Of a stretch of DNA of 64,000 nt, positions 53,631 to 62,582 are shown piece by piece; position 1 is the stretch's first letter, and every line of letters begins with the position of its first letter. The translations under genes were made by a program, and so were the position numbers. The stretch spans positions 1,240,001 to 1,304,000 of the forward strand of contig NZ_PSYW01000001.1 in the NCBI RefSeq assembly GCF_003383095.1, in the 5' to 3' direction. Under the pieces are notes generated by a model. That model saw nothing but the letters and a program-made list of their open reading frames with translations. It made no database searches and was not told the DNA's origin. Source of the DNA: Haloferax sp. Atlit-12N (GTDB taxonomy: Archaea; Halobacteriota; Halobacteria; Halobacteriales; Haloferacaceae).

Positions 53631-53870
53631 TCACGACTCGACGAGGCGTTGTTTCTCCCGGCGGCGGAGTTGTTTAATCTCGTACTCGCGCGACATCGCG
53701 GCCGACTTCGAGTCGAACTCCTCGACGTGGACGAGTTCGACCGGCGTCCGGCCGCGGGTGTACTTCGCGCCCTCGCCGGCGTCGTGCTCCGCGACGCGTC
53801 GCTCCACGTCGGTCGTGTACCCGGTGTACAGCGAGCCGTCGCTACACTCGATGACGTAGACGAAGTGCAC
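53631..53870 (-). CDS. GIY-YIG nuclease family protein
   Basis: 79 residues from a GTG start at 53870, with the motif FVYVIECSDGSLYTGYT, then the Arg in VERRVAEH and Glu in EEFDSKSAAMSREYEI. It is a UPF0213-type stand-alone domain, probably involved in DNA repair, or possibly inactive in vivo. No neighbouring partner. Confidence 0.85.
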   Translation of the reverse strand: MHFVYVIECSDGSLYTGYTTDVERRVAEHDAGEGAKYTRGRTPVELVHVEEFDSKSAAMSREYEIKQLRRREKQRLVES

Positions 53871-53964
53871 GAGAGAATGGTTCAGGGGCGCGGGTATGAA
53901 CCCTACGCCCGGCCTCGCGCACGAGAAGTTGGCTTCGCGTGGTGGTCTTTTCTCGCTTCAGTGG

Positions 53965-54114
53965 TCATGCGGTGCGGGCACGCTGTCGAGCGACCTCCGC
54001 GATACCCGCGTTCGCCGAGCAGTTGGGACAGGCGAGAACCTGACCGTCCTTGTCGGCGAACACGCGTGCGAAGCGCTCGGAGACGTGTGACCCGCAGTGG
54101 TCACAGACTGGCAT
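53965..54114 (-). CDS. small zinc-ribbon protein (49 residues)
   Basis: 49 residues starting MPVCDHCGSHVSERFARVF, with CxxC pairs CDHC (4-7) and CPNC (29-32). A member of the small zinc-finger micro-protein class typical of Haloarchaea. ATG 54114 was used, as the frame extends further upstream only as a shadow. A 12-base palindrome GTGCGTACGCAC lies at 54186-54197 upstream of it. Function unknown. Confidence 0.7.
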   Translation of the reverse strand: MPVCDHCGSHVSERFARVFADKDGQVLACPNCSANAGIAEVARQRARTA

Positions 54115-54239
54115 TGTTGCGGTCCGGCAGCCACCAAGCCGGTGTGTGATACACGGTACCCCACCCATATGAGGGCTTCGCGCGTGTGCGTACGCACGCG
54201 GAATCGCGCACGACCACGAGATGCAGAACTAACGCCCGG

Positions 54240-55001
54240 TCAGGCGTCGTCGTCGCGGGCGTCAGCGACCGCGCGGGCGATGAGTCCGGCCTGCGCGCCG
54301 GCGATGTAGCCGGCGTCGACGTTCACCGCGGAGAGGACGGTACACGACTGAAGCATCCCGAGAACGGCCGCCTCGCCGTCGCCGCCGTGGCCGTACCCCG
54401 TCGAGACGGGCAGACCGATGACGGGCGTGTCGACGAGGCCGGCGACGACGGTCGGCAGCGCGCCCTCGCGGCCGGCGGCGACGACGACCACGTCGGCCTC
54501 GCGGAGCGTGTCGAGGTTGTCGAGCACGCGACCGAGGTGAGCGACCCCTACGTCCTCGATGCGTTCGACGTCCACGCCCATCTCGCGGAGGACCGCGGCC
54601 GCCTCGCCCGCGGCCTCGGCGTCGGAGGTGCCGCCGGTGGCGATGGCGACGGTCGCGTCGAGGTCGGGGCGCTCGAAGTCCGGCGCGGCCGCGACGATGG
54701 TCTTCGCCCGGGCGTCGCGGTCGATGTCGGCGTCCGGGAGGGCGTCGGCGACGGCCTCCGCGTGGCCGGTGTCGGCCCGAGTGACGAGCGCTCGACCGCT
54801 CGTTTCGACCGCCGCGACGGCCAGCGTCGCCGTCTCGTCGGGCGTCTTCCCCTCCGCGAGAATCGCTTCGGGAACGCCGCGCCGCGTCTCTCTGGCGGCG
54901 TCGAACCGGCCCGCGTCGGTCGTCGCGTACCCGGAGAGTCGTACCTCCGCCTCGGCGGGCGAGAGCGAACCGTCCGCGACCGCCTCCAAAATGTCGCGCA
55001 T
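54240..55001 (-). CDS. larB: LarB, nickel-pincer cofactor biosynthesis (AIR-carboxylase-like)
   Basis: 253 residues. The C-terminal PurE-like domain (about 120-253) has VAIATGGTSDAEAAGEA and STGYGHGGDGEAAVLG. In lactobacilli LarB carboxylates and hydrolyses nicotinic acid adenine dinucleotide in the first step of the nickel-pincer nucleotide pathway. ATG 55001 selected. larE lies 5 kb away; larC is not in this window. Confidence 0.88.
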   Translation of the reverse strand: MRDILEAVADGSLSPAEAEVRLSGYATTDAGRFDAARETRRGVPEAILAEGKTPDETATLAVAAVETSGRALVTRADTGHAEAVADALPDADIDRDARAKTIVAAAPDFERPDLDATVAIATGGTSDAEAAGEAAAVLREMGVDVERIEDVGVAHLGRVLDNLDTLREADVVVVAAGREGALPTVVAGLVDTPVIGLPVSTGYGHGGDGEAAVLGMLQSCTVLSAVNVDAGYIAGAQAGLIARAVADARDDDA

Positions 55002-55185
55002 GGCCGCACGTTGGCCTGTGACGTACTCATACCCGTCGTTCCGCCCTCGCGGGGGCAAAGCATATATAAGTGGAGATTGTTCCCGGTAAATCCGTCCTCA
55101 TAGAAGCGCCATAACCCCCAAATCCGGCGGTATTAACGTCCAATATAGGAAAGTTTATTAAAGGAGAATCGGTAGGACATTCTGT

Positions 55186-55353
55186 ATGGCAGACCTCATT
55201 GTCAAGGCAGCCGTCAAGGAAGCGCTCAAGGACAAGAACGTGGCCTCGGACTTCTACGACGCTCTCGACGAGGAAGTCAAGGAGCTTCTCGAAGACGCTG
55301 CTCGCCGCGCTGAGCAGAACGACCGTAAGACGGTCCAGCCCCGCGACCTGTAA
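55186..55353 (+). CDS. 55-residue histone-fold-like protein (DUF1931-type)
   Basis: 55 residues starting MADLIVKAAVKEALKDKNVA and ending NDRKTVQPRDL, which resembles the C-terminal half of an archaeal histone fold (central helix, short loop and R-K-T...D tail). A TTTATTA box at 55154-55160 fits transcription from near the ATG at 55186, and the AAAGGAG nearby could aid translation. Probably DNA-binding or an orphan histone-like protein. Confidence 0.75.
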   Translation: MADLIVKAAVKEALKDKNVASDFYDALDEEVKELLEDAARRAEQNDRKTVQPRDL

Positions 55354-55357
55354 ATTC

Positions 55358-55383
55358 GGTCTTTAGACCTCTCGTTCTTTTAT
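55358..55383 (+). terminator. hairpin plus U-rich terminator after the histone-like gene
   Basis: GGTC-TTTA-GACC (55358-55369) followed by a T-rich tract (TTCTTTTAT, 55375-55383). Typical strong archaeal stop for a highly expressed short gene. Confidence 0.55.
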
Positions 55384-55483
55384 CGCCGGCCGAAGAGCGC
55401 CGGTTGTATCCCCGCGAAGGAAGTCGTCTCACCCCGTGAGCCGAGGCGGTCGAAGGTGTCCGTTCGAGCGCCGGACCAACGAG

Positions 55484-56176
55484 TCAGTATTCGGTGACTT
55501 CCACGCCGTCGTCGGTGCCGACGTAGACCGCGTCCGCGAGACCGGCGAAGATGCCGTGTTCGACTGCACCGGGGAGCGACGCGAGGTCGGCCGCGAGCGA
55601 CTCGGGGTTCGGAATCGCGCCGAACTCGCAGTCGAGGACGAGGTTCCCGTTGTCGGTGACGACGGGGCCGTCCTTGCGCTCGGCGCGGCGGAGTGTCGCC
55701 TCGCCCCCGAGGTCGGCGACGCCGGCCGCGACGGTCGTCCGCGCCGACGGGAGCACCTCGACGGGGACGGCGTTCGAGAGCGTTTCTGCGGTTTTCGAGG
55801 GGTCGGCGACGACGAGAAATCGGTCGGCGAAGGCGTCAACTACTTTCTCGCGGGCGTGGGCCGCGCCGCCGCCCTTGACGAGCGCCCCGTCGGTCGTCGC
55901 CACCTGGTCGGCCCCGTCGATGGCGAGGTCGATGGCGTCCACTTCGTCGAGGTCGGCGACGGGGATGCCGCACTCGCGGGCGAGTTCGCGGGACGCGAAG
56001 GAGGTCGGGACGCCCCGAACGTCGAGGCCGTCGGCGACGCGGTCGCCGATGGCGCGGATGGCGAAGGCGGTGGTGCTGCCGGTTCCGAGGCCGACGACGG
56101 TTCCGTCTTCGACCGCTTCGACCGCCGCCTCCGCGGCGCGGCGCTTCTGCGCGTCGGTTCCGCCGGTAGTCTTCAT
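55484..56176 (-). CDS. rpiA: ribose 5-phosphate isomerase A
   Basis: 230 residues. GLGTGSTTAFAI binds substrate phosphate; IDLAIDGADQV contains the catalytic Asp, LVKGGGAAHAREK the Lys/Glu residues; VTDNGNLVLDC near the C-terminus is conserved. It converts ribulose 5-phosphate and ribose 5-phosphate, feeding prs. ATG 56176. It lies just downstream of orc with a 50-base gap. Confidence 0.95.
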   Translation of the reverse strand: MKTTGGTDAQKRRAAEAAVEAVEDGTVVGLGTGSTTAFAIRAIGDRVADGLDVRGVPTSFASRELARECGIPVADLDEVDAIDLAIDGADQVATTDGALVKGGGAAHAREKVVDAFADRFLVVADPSKTAETLSNAVPVEVLPSARTTVAAGVADLGGEATLRRAERKDGPVVTDNGNLVLDCEFGAIPNPESLAADLASLPGAVEHGIFAGLADAVYVGTDDGVEVTEY

Positions 56177-56226
56177 GGCTCAGCCGACTCGGCCGACGAG
56201 TAAAAATGGTCCCGAAACCGGCGGCG

Positions 56227-57351
56227 TCAGAGGCGGTCTAAGACCGCGTCCGCGTCGTAGGCGAGCGAGATGGCACGGGTGCGGCCGCGTCCCTCGATTT
56301 CGGTGTATCGGGCCTCGATGACGCCCAGTTGGTCCAGTTTGTTCACGAGTTCGGAGTAGCGCGTGTAGCCGAGGCCGGTCTCCTCGTTGAACGCGTCGTA
56401 CACCGCGCCGGCGCGCTCGCCGTCGTACTCGGCGACGACCCGGACGAGTTCGCGCTCGGGGTCCGAAAGCCCCTGCAGACACCGCGAGAGGTGGACGTAC
56501 TTCGACTTGTCGTAGGCCGCCTCCACGTCCTCCATGTCGACCGTGCGGGAGGCGCGCATCTCGGCGTGGAGACCGGCGCGACGGAGCAGGTCGATGCCGA
56601 CCCGGAGGTCGCCGCTGTCGGCGGTGAACTCCGCGACCTGGTCGAGTTCGGGCGCGCCGATAACGTCCTCGTGGAAGCCGCGCTTCGACCGCCCGCGGAG
56701 GATATCCACGATTTCGTCCACGTCGTAGCGGGGGAAGAACACCTCCTCGGGCCGGAAGACGCTCTGGACGCGCCCGTCGAGTTCGTCGATGACGTCGAGC
56801 GAGAGGTCCGACGAGATGATGATGACGCCGATGCGCGCGCCGGAGTGCGCCTCGTGGGCGCGCAACAGCGAGTAGAGCGTGTCGGACGCCTCGTTCTCGT
56901 AGAACAGGTAGTTCACGTCGTCGAGCGCGACGACGAGCACCTCGTCGTCCTCGACGAGGCGGTCGGTTATCTGGCCGAACAGTTTCTTGAACGAGATGCC
57001 CGACGACGGGGGTTCGTACTCGAAGATGTGCTCGAAGACGCGCGAGAACACCGCGTAGCGCGTCGAATCGACCTGGCAGTTCACCCGGACAGTCCGGACG
57101 CCCGACTGCGTGCCCAACTCGCCGAACAGTTTCTGGACCGCGGTGGTCTTGCCCGTCCCCGGCGGCCCACGCACCATCGTGTTCAGGGGGCGAGAGCCGC
57201 GGACCGCGGGCCGAAGCGCGTACTTCAGGCTCCGCAGTTGGCTCTCGCGGTGGTTGAACGTCTCCGGAACGTGGTCGATTTCGAAGACGTGTTCGTCGCG
57301 GAACACGGTCTCGTCCCACGACAGCATCCCCTCTTCGGGGTCCTCCCTCAT
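56227..57351 (-). CDS. orc: Orc1/Cdc6 replication initiator family protein
   Basis: 374 residues. AAA+ domain with Walker A GPPGTGKTT (62-70) and VVALDDVNYLF Walker B, sensor 1 IIISSD, then a C-terminal winged helix (ELVRVVAEYDGERAGAVYDAF). Binds origin recognition boxes and recruits MCM. No cluster of origin boxes or long A/T-rich unwinding element is visible next to it, so this paralogue may not mark an origin here. ATG 57351. Confidence 0.9.
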   Translation of the reverse strand: MREDPEEGMLSWDETVFRDEHVFEIDHVPETFNHRESQLRSLKYALRPAVRGSRPLNTMVRGPPGTGKTTAVQKLFGELGTQSGVRTVRVNCQVDSTRYAVFSRVFEHIFEYEPPSSGISFKKLFGQITDRLVEDDEVLVVALDDVNYLFYENEASDTLYSLLRAHEAHSGARIGVIIISSDLSLDVIDELDGRVQSVFRPEEVFFPRYDVDEIVDILRGRSKRGFHEDVIGAPELDQVAEFTADSGDLRVGIDLLRRAGLHAEMRASRTVDMEDVEAAYDKSKYVHLSRCLQGLSDPERELVRVVAEYDGERAGAVYDAFNEETGLGYTRYSELVNKLDQLGVIEARYTEIEGRGRTRAISLAYDADAVLDRL

Positions 57352-57485
57352 CGAGTGAAGTACCACGCGCGGGGGACTTAATCGTTTACCGCGGCGGCGT
57401 CCGACGGGGGGCGGACGGGCGTCGTCTCACTCGCGGTCGGCGTCGTCGCCACGATCCGGTGGGAGGTCGCGAGCCGATACGTCAC

Positions 57486-57755
57486 CTACTGAAGGAGCCG
57501 GGCGATTCGGTAGCCGATAGCGACGAACAGAATCAGCCCGACCGCGCCGACGCCGAGGGCGACCGGCGTTCCGCCGGTCCGCGAGAGCGCAGCCAGCGCC
57601 GGAAGCACGAATACGGACAGCACAAGGAGCCCACCGAACACCAGAAACACCAGGTACACCGCGGTCCCGAGCACGTCCCAGATGGCGTTCTTCGTGGCGT
57701 GGTAGACGAGGTCGTACTGCTGTCGTTCCTCGGGGGAGAGCGAGTCGGAGGGCAC
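57486..57755 (-). CDS. small two-helix membrane protein
   Basis: 89 residues from GTG 57755 (MPSDSLSPEERQQYDLVYHA). Hydrophobic helices at about 28-52 and 62-86, with a charged N-terminus. Not recognised. Upstream of orc on the same strand. Confidence 0.6.
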   Translation of the reverse strand: MPSDSLSPEERQQYDLVYHATKNAIWDVLGTAVYLVFLVFGGLLVLSVFVLPALAALSRTGGTPVALGVGAVGLILFVAIGYRIARLLQ

Positions 57756-57809
57756 GGGCGAAGTTGTCGGTGTGCCTAAATAAATCGTGTGTCGCGGCGG
57801 GCGAGGGCG

Positions 57810-59804
57810 TCAGTCGAACTTCTCTAAGAGTCTGCCGTAGAAACTCGTCTCACTCTCGCCCGCTAATTTCTCCACGATTAACTCGGGCGTCGAACGCGCC
57901 AGATGGTCCTTGACGGGCGACCGATTTACCACGAGTTCGCCGTCTTCCAGTCCGACGGCCTCGATGCCGTCGACCGCGACCGACACGTCCGCCGCCTCGC
58001 GGATGCCGCCGGCGAGGTGGGAGACGAACACGGCCGCCGCGCCCTGTTCGGCGAGTTCTTCGAGGATGCCGGCGATGATTTTGGCCGACGCGCCGGGTTC
58101 GGTGATACTCTCCAGTTCGTCCACGAGAACGAGGCGGTCGGCCGCGCCGTCGGTGAGCGCGGCGAAGTCGCGGAGCGTGCTCTCGAAGGCCCCGGCGTCG
58201 AGGGTCCCCTGCGACTTGGCGTAGTAGTGGAGTTCGGAAAACCGCGAGAGGCGAACCGACTCGGCGGGGACGGGAAGCCCCATGTGCGCGAGGACGACGA
58301 CGAGGCCCACGAGGTCGAGCGTCGAGGTCTTGCCCCCGCTGTTGACGCCCGAGAGGAGCGTGACGCCCGATACCTCGTAGTCCACGGGGTCGACATCCAC
58401 GAAGTCCACGTCGAGGAGGGGCGAGCGGCCGGCCTCGATGGCGAACGAGCCGGCACCGTCGTCTCCGGCCGCGCCGGTGAACTCGGGGAAGACGCAGTCG
58501 AAGTCGCGGGCGAACCGAGAGACGGCGAGGCGAACGTCGAGTTCGAGCGCGTCGCGGACCAGCGTCTCCACGGGGTCGCGCAGGTCGCCGAGGTCGGCGG
58601 CGAGGCCGGCTTTCAGCTTCGCGGCGCGGCGGTCGCGGGCGGCCTTCAGTTCGGTTCGGAGGCGACCGACCGCTTCCTCGTCGTGACCGAGCGGGAACGA
58701 CGGGTCCTCGGGGAACACCCGCTCCGTCAGGTCGGCCTCGCCGGGGCGGAGCGACAGCGACTCCACGAGGTGGTCGCGGGCAGCCGAAAGCGCCTCGTCG
58801 AACTCGTCTTCGAGTTCGCGCGACAGCAGGGAATCGACGCGCGCGCCCTGCTCGACGAGCGAGAGGAAGTCGGTCCCCTCGATGGTCACGTCGCGCTCGC
58901 GAATCACGTCGCGGAGGCGGTCGTTGGCGACCGATTCGGCGGTCGAGACGGCGGTGTCGAGGTCGTCCACCGCGTTCGAGAGGCGTTCGAGTTCGTCGTC
59001 GCCGAGGACGGTCCCGTCGTCGGCCAGCCGAGAGAGGGCGTCGCGGAGGGCGGCGAGGTCACACGGCGGGTCGAGTTCGGCCGCTTCGTGGACCACGGCG
59101 GCCGCCTGCAAGGCCTCGCGGTTCGCGGCGAAGAAGGCGAGCAGTCGCTCGGGGACGACCTCGTCGGTCCGCTCGGCGGCGTCGGGAAGGACGCGCACGT
59201 CACCGTCCACGTCGATGCCGGCGAACGACTCGTCGAGGACGACCACCGTCGAGTACGACCGCGCGAGTTCGGCGATGTCGCGGCCGTCCTCGACGACCTC
59301 GATAGAGAGTTCGGGAAACGCCTCCTTGGCGGCGGCGTAGCGCTCCGCGTCGGCGGTGGCGATACAGCGCTCTCGGACGCGACGCGGCTTCGGGTCTGCG
59401 AGGGGTTCGACGCCCGCCAGCGCCGCGAGCACGTCGGGGTCGGGGTCAAGGTCGGTCGCGTCGGCGGCGAACGCCCGAACCTCCTCGATGCGCGAGGCCG
59501 ACCCGGTGGGAAACAGCGTCTCCAGTCGCTTCTCGGCGTACGTCGTGACCGTCCGCGCCTGCAGGAGACCGAGCGCGTCGCGGTAGATTTCCGAGGCGCG
59601 GTCGGTGGCGAGGAAGCCGCCGGGGTCGTCGTGGTCGCGGCGAATCGCCCCGCGGGCGATGGCCGCCGCCCGTCCCTCCGTGAGCCCCGGTGCCCGCGCG
59701 AGCGCCGCCACGTCGCCGTCGGTGAGCGCTCGCTCGGCGTCGTCGAGTTCCGCGAGCGCGGCGGCAGTCTTCTCGCCGACGCCCGGGATGGTCTCGAAGT
59801 CCAT
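57810..59804 (-). CDS. mutS5: MutS-family ATPase with an N-terminal helix-hairpin-helix (MutS5-like)
   Basis: 664 residues. N-terminal helix-hairpin-helix segment (IPGVGEKTAAALAELDDAER), coiled-coil core (about 200-440), and a C-terminal MutS ATPase with Walker A GVNSGGKTST, ADRLVLVDELES Walker B and a SHL signature. It lacks the mismatch-reading domain I of MutS1, so it belongs to the MutS2/5 class whose DNA target is not classical mismatches. ATG 59804. Confidence 0.87.
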   Translation of the reverse strand: MDFETIPGVGEKTAAALAELDDAERALTDGDVAALARAPGLTEGRAAAIARGAIRRDHDDPGGFLATDRASEIYRDALGLLQARTVTTYAEKRLETLFPTGSASRIEEVRAFAADATDLDPDPDVLAALAGVEPLADPKPRRVRERCIATADAERYAAAKEAFPELSIEVVEDGRDIAELARSYSTVVVLDESFAGIDVDGDVRVLPDAAERTDEVVPERLLAFFAANREALQAAAVVHEAAELDPPCDLAALRDALSRLADDGTVLGDDELERLSNAVDDLDTAVSTAESVANDRLRDVIRERDVTIEGTDFLSLVEQGARVDSLLSRELEDEFDEALSAARDHLVESLSLRPGEADLTERVFPEDPSFPLGHDEEAVGRLRTELKAARDRRAAKLKAGLAADLGDLRDPVETLVRDALELDVRLAVSRFARDFDCVFPEFTGAAGDDGAGSFAIEAGRSPLLDVDFVDVDPVDYEVSGVTLLSGVNSGGKTSTLDLVGLVVVLAHMGLPVPAESVRLSRFSELHYYAKSQGTLDAGAFESTLRDFAALTDGAADRLVLVDELESITEPGASAKIIAGILEELAEQGAAAVFVSHLAGGIREAADVSVAVDGIEAVGLEDGELVVNRSPVKDHLARSTPELIVEKLAGESETSFYGRLLEKFD

Positions 59805-59981
59805 TCGGCCGGACCTATCGCGGCATAGGACAAAAAGTCGCGGGGTGGTGACTCCGGGACGACGCGCCGGTCGCGCCGCCGCGGGAGCGCTCGTCTCGTC
59901 CGATTCGGGGGCGCGTGCGCCCTTCGCGGTCGTTCGCGCCGGGGGCGAGGGGCTTTTGACCGTCGGCCGGGAAGGGAGGCC

Positions 59982-60872
59982 ATGAGCGAGCGAGACGTCG
60001 CGGCGAAGGCCGACGCAGTACGTGAGGCGCTCGCGGAGCGCGAGAGCGTCCTCATCGCCTTTTCGGGCGGCGTGGACTCCAGCGTGGTCGCCGCACTCGC
60101 CCACGAGGCGCTCGGCGAGAACGCGGTCGCCTGCACCGCGAAAAGCGAGACCCTCCCGGACGCCGAGTTGGACGACGCGAAGCGCGTCGCCGAGGAAATC
60201 GGCATCGAACACCTGACCGTCGAGTTCTCCGAGTTGGACAACCCCGACTTCGTCGCCAACGACGACGACCGGTGTTACCACTGCCGGACGATGCGCCTCG
60301 GCCGGATGTACGAGGCCGCCCGTAACCGCGGCATCGAGGCCGTCTGCGACGGGACCAACGCCTCGGACCCCGGCGAGGGCCACCGTCCCGGCCTCCGTGC
60401 CGTCGAGGAGTTAGAGGTGCTGTCGCCGCTTTTAGCCCACGACATCACGAAAGAGGAGGTCCGCGCCATCGCCGACGACTACGACCTGTCGGTCGCCGAC
60501 AAGCCCTCCATGGCCTGTCTCTCCTCGCGGATTCCGACCGGCCTCGAAGTCACCGAAGAACGGCTCTCTCGGGTCGAACGCGCAGAGACGATTCTCCGGA
60601 CGTGGGGCTTCGAGCAGTTCCGCGTCCGCGACCACGACGGCCTCGCTCGCATCGAGGTCGCACCAGAGGAACTCGACCGCGCTCTCGACGCCGACTTCGT
60701 CCGCGCCGCCCGCGACCACCTGAAGGACGCCGGCTTCGACCACGTCACGCTGGACCTCCACGGCTACCGGACCGGGAGCGTCAGCCCCGCGGCCGAGGCG
60801 GACGACGACGCGGGCGACGACGACCTTCTCGTGGACGACGTGTTCGCGCAGGACTACCCGATGCGGAAGTAA
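59982..60872 (+). CDS. larE: LarE, ATP-dependent sulfur transferase for nickel-pincer cofactor
   Basis: 296 residues. PP-loop SGGVDSSVVAALAH (residues about 30-43), CYHC, and ADKPSMACLSSRIPTG containing Cys179 at the position of the sacrificial Cys of Lactobacillus LarE. ATP activation and sulfur donation convert P2CMN to the dithiolated cofactor precursor. A GGGAGG ribosome-binding site precedes ATG 59982. Confidence 0.88.
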   Translation: MSERDVAAKADAVREALAERESVLIAFSGGVDSSVVAALAHEALGENAVACTAKSETLPDAELDDAKRVAEEIGIEHLTVEFSELDNPDFVANDDDRCYHCRTMRLGRMYEAARNRGIEAVCDGTNASDPGEGHRPGLRAVEELEVLSPLLAHDITKEEVRAIADDYDLSVADKPSMACLSSRIPTGLEVTEERLSRVERAETILRTWGFEQFRVRDHDGLARIEVAPEELDRALDADFVRAARDHLKDAGFDHVTLDLHGYRTGSVSPAAEADDDAGDDDLLVDDVFAQDYPMRK

Positions 60873-60917
60873 CTGAGAGACAGCAGTCAGAAACTCGGAC
60901 CAAACCGCCGAATCGGC

Positions 60918-61556
60918 CTACGTCGTCAGAAAGCGCGTCTCGTTCTCGGCGACGACGTGGAGTAACGGGTCGTCACCGTCGTCGCTCAGTTCGACTTCGA
61001 ACTCACACAGCCCGCCGTTGTCGAGCGGTTGCGACAGCATCGTCTCGACGATGTCCAGTCCCTTCACCTCGCCGAGCGACAGCCGAATCGGCGCGCCGTG
61101 GCTGACGACGAGCACCGTCTCGTCGGCGTCGAGCGAGTCGGCCAGCCCCTCGTGGGCGTTGAGGACGCGGCGGCGGACCTCGACGAGGCTCTCGCCGCTC
61201 GGGGGGCGCTCGCGGGCGGCGGGCGCACCGACCGCCGAGAGGGCGTACTGCGGGTACCGGTCGGTGAGTTCGTCGAACTCCAGTCCCTGCAGCGAGCCCA
61301 CGTCGCGCTCGCGCCACGCCGAGTCGAGGACCGGTTCGAGGCCGAGTTCGCGGGCGACGGGACGGGCGGTTTCTTGGGCGCGTTCGATGTCAGAGGAGAC
61401 GAGGCGGTCGACCTCGTAGGAGTCCGCGACGTGGCGCGCAAGGGCGTCGGCCTGCGCGCGGCCACGCTCGGTGAGCGACACAGGGGCCCACCCCTGTACG
61501 CGCCCGGCGCGGTTCCACGTCGTCTCGCCGTGTCTGGCGAGAAGGAGGGTTGCCAT
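60918..61556 (-). CDS. histidine phosphatase (phosphoglycerate mutase-like)
   Basis: 212 residues with the RHGET motif near residue 8, the second Arg (DIERAQETA), and VVSHGAPIR near 150 as the second His. 2-His fold; many members are phosphatases of small sugar phosphates. Not likely to be the glycolytic cofactor-dependent enzyme by itself. ATG 61556. Convergent with larE. Confidence 0.87.
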   Translation of the reverse strand: MATLLLARHGETTWNRAGRVQGWAPVSLTERGRAQADALARHVADSYEVDRLVSSDIERAQETARPVARELGLEPVLDSAWRERDVGSLQGLEFDELTDRYPQYALSAVGAPAARERPPSGESLVEVRRRVLNAHEGLADSLDADETVLVVSHGAPIRLSLGEVKGLDIVETMLSQPLDNGGLCEFEVELSDDGDDPLLHVVAENETRFLTT

Positions 61557-61630
61557 ACGTCCGTCTCATCCCCCACCGGCAATGAACGTTCCGCGCGAGA
61601 TTCACGGTCTCAGCGCGCCAATTGTTAGGT

Positions 61631-62113
61631 ATGGCACACGAACTCGTCACGAGCATCGAGATAGACGCCCCGCCCGAGCGGGTGTGGGAGACCCTCGTCG
61701 ATTTCGACCAGTATCCCGAGTGGAATCCCTTCATGCGAATCGCCGGGCGGCCGAACGAGGGTGCGACGCTCACCGTCCACCTGCGACCGCCGGGCGGCCG
61801 CGAGTCGGAGTTCGAACCCGACGTAGTCTACTGCGAGAAGCACCGCGAACTGCGCTGGCTCGGCCACCTCGTCTTCCCGGGGCTGTTCGACGGTGAACAT
61901 CGGTTCCACCTCGAACCGCTCGACGGCGGCGAGCGAACCCAATTCGAGCACGCCGAGACGTTCTCGGGCGTCCTCGCCGGACTCCTGTTGCGGTTCGTCG
62001 GCGAGCAGACGCGGGCGGGGTTCGTCGCCATGAACGAGGGACTGAAGACGCGTGTCGAGGGAGCGGTCGCGGCCGAGAAGCGGGAGGCGGCGGAGTCGTC
62101 GGACGTGGCGTGA
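61631..62113 (+). CDS. SRPBCC (polyketide cyclase-like) protein
   Basis: 160 residues of the START/SRPBCC fold: SIEIDAPPERVWETLVDFDQYPEWNPF at the N-terminus (seen in parts), a beta-sheet middle (TLTVHLRPPGG, HRFHLEP) and a C-terminal helix. This fold forms a ligand-binding cavity; substrate unknown. ATG 61631 chosen over the TTG at 61622. Confidence 0.85.
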   Translation: MAHELVTSIEIDAPPERVWETLVDFDQYPEWNPFMRIAGRPNEGATLTVHLRPPGGRESEFEPDVVYCEKHRELRWLGHLVFPGLFDGEHRFHLEPLDGGERTQFEHAETFSGVLAGLLLRFVGEQTRAGFVAMNEGLKTRVEGAVAAEKREAAESSDVA

Positions 62114-62143
62114 TTCCCCGCAGTCACCGGGAGATTCGGTGCG

Positions 62144-62464
62144 CTACAGCGACTCGCCGCAGAAACGGCAAGTGTCCCGGTCGGCTTCCTCCAGCGAGTG
62201 GCAGTTCGGACAGGTGACGGTCTCGGTGCGGGCGGAAGGGATGCCGTTCGGCGACCGCGACTGACCCGCGCGGCGGCTCACTCCGGGTTCGTCGCGCCCG
62301 AGGTTGAGGTACAGCGCCAATCCGAGAATCCCGCCGACGAACACCGAGAGGCCCCAGAGGAAGGCGTTGTGCGAACTGTGTCTGGTCGCGTCGATGCCGG
62401 CCCAGACACTCACGGCGAACCAGAGCGGGAGGGCGACCACCGACAGGGCGACGAGGTCGACCAT
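62144..62464 (-). CDS. membrane protein with C-terminal zinc ribbon
   Basis: 106 residues: two hydrophobic helices (about 3-25 and 33-53), then a linker and CPNC...CRFC zinc ribbon at 86-103. Resembles small membrane zinc-ribbon proteins of Haloarchaea. ATG 62464 with a TATA-like ATATAC nearby. Function unknown. Confidence 0.68.
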   Translation of the reverse strand: MVDLVALSVVALPLWFAVSVWAGIDATRHSSHNAFLWGLSVFVGGILGLALYLNLGRDEPGVSRRAGQSRSPNGIPSARTETVTCPNCHSLEEADRDTCRFCGESL

Positions 62465-62582
62465 CGTGTGTATATTCTAACCATTCTGAGATAGGTCTTC
62501 TGAACGGTCGGCGGTCGGCAGTCGGCAGAAACGAGGAGGAACAACCGGGCCGAGGGAGAAACGAGAAAAAGCGAGAATCCGG

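Noticed and set aside
54186..54197. 12-base palindrome GTGCGTACGCAC
   Set aside because: Short GC-rich palindromes are common in this composition; no second copy or clear promoter relation was found, so it was noted only with the neighbouring gene.
57352..57485. Replication origin next to orc
   Set aside because: Only 134 bases, no origin-recognition-box repeats and no A/T-rich unwinding element.
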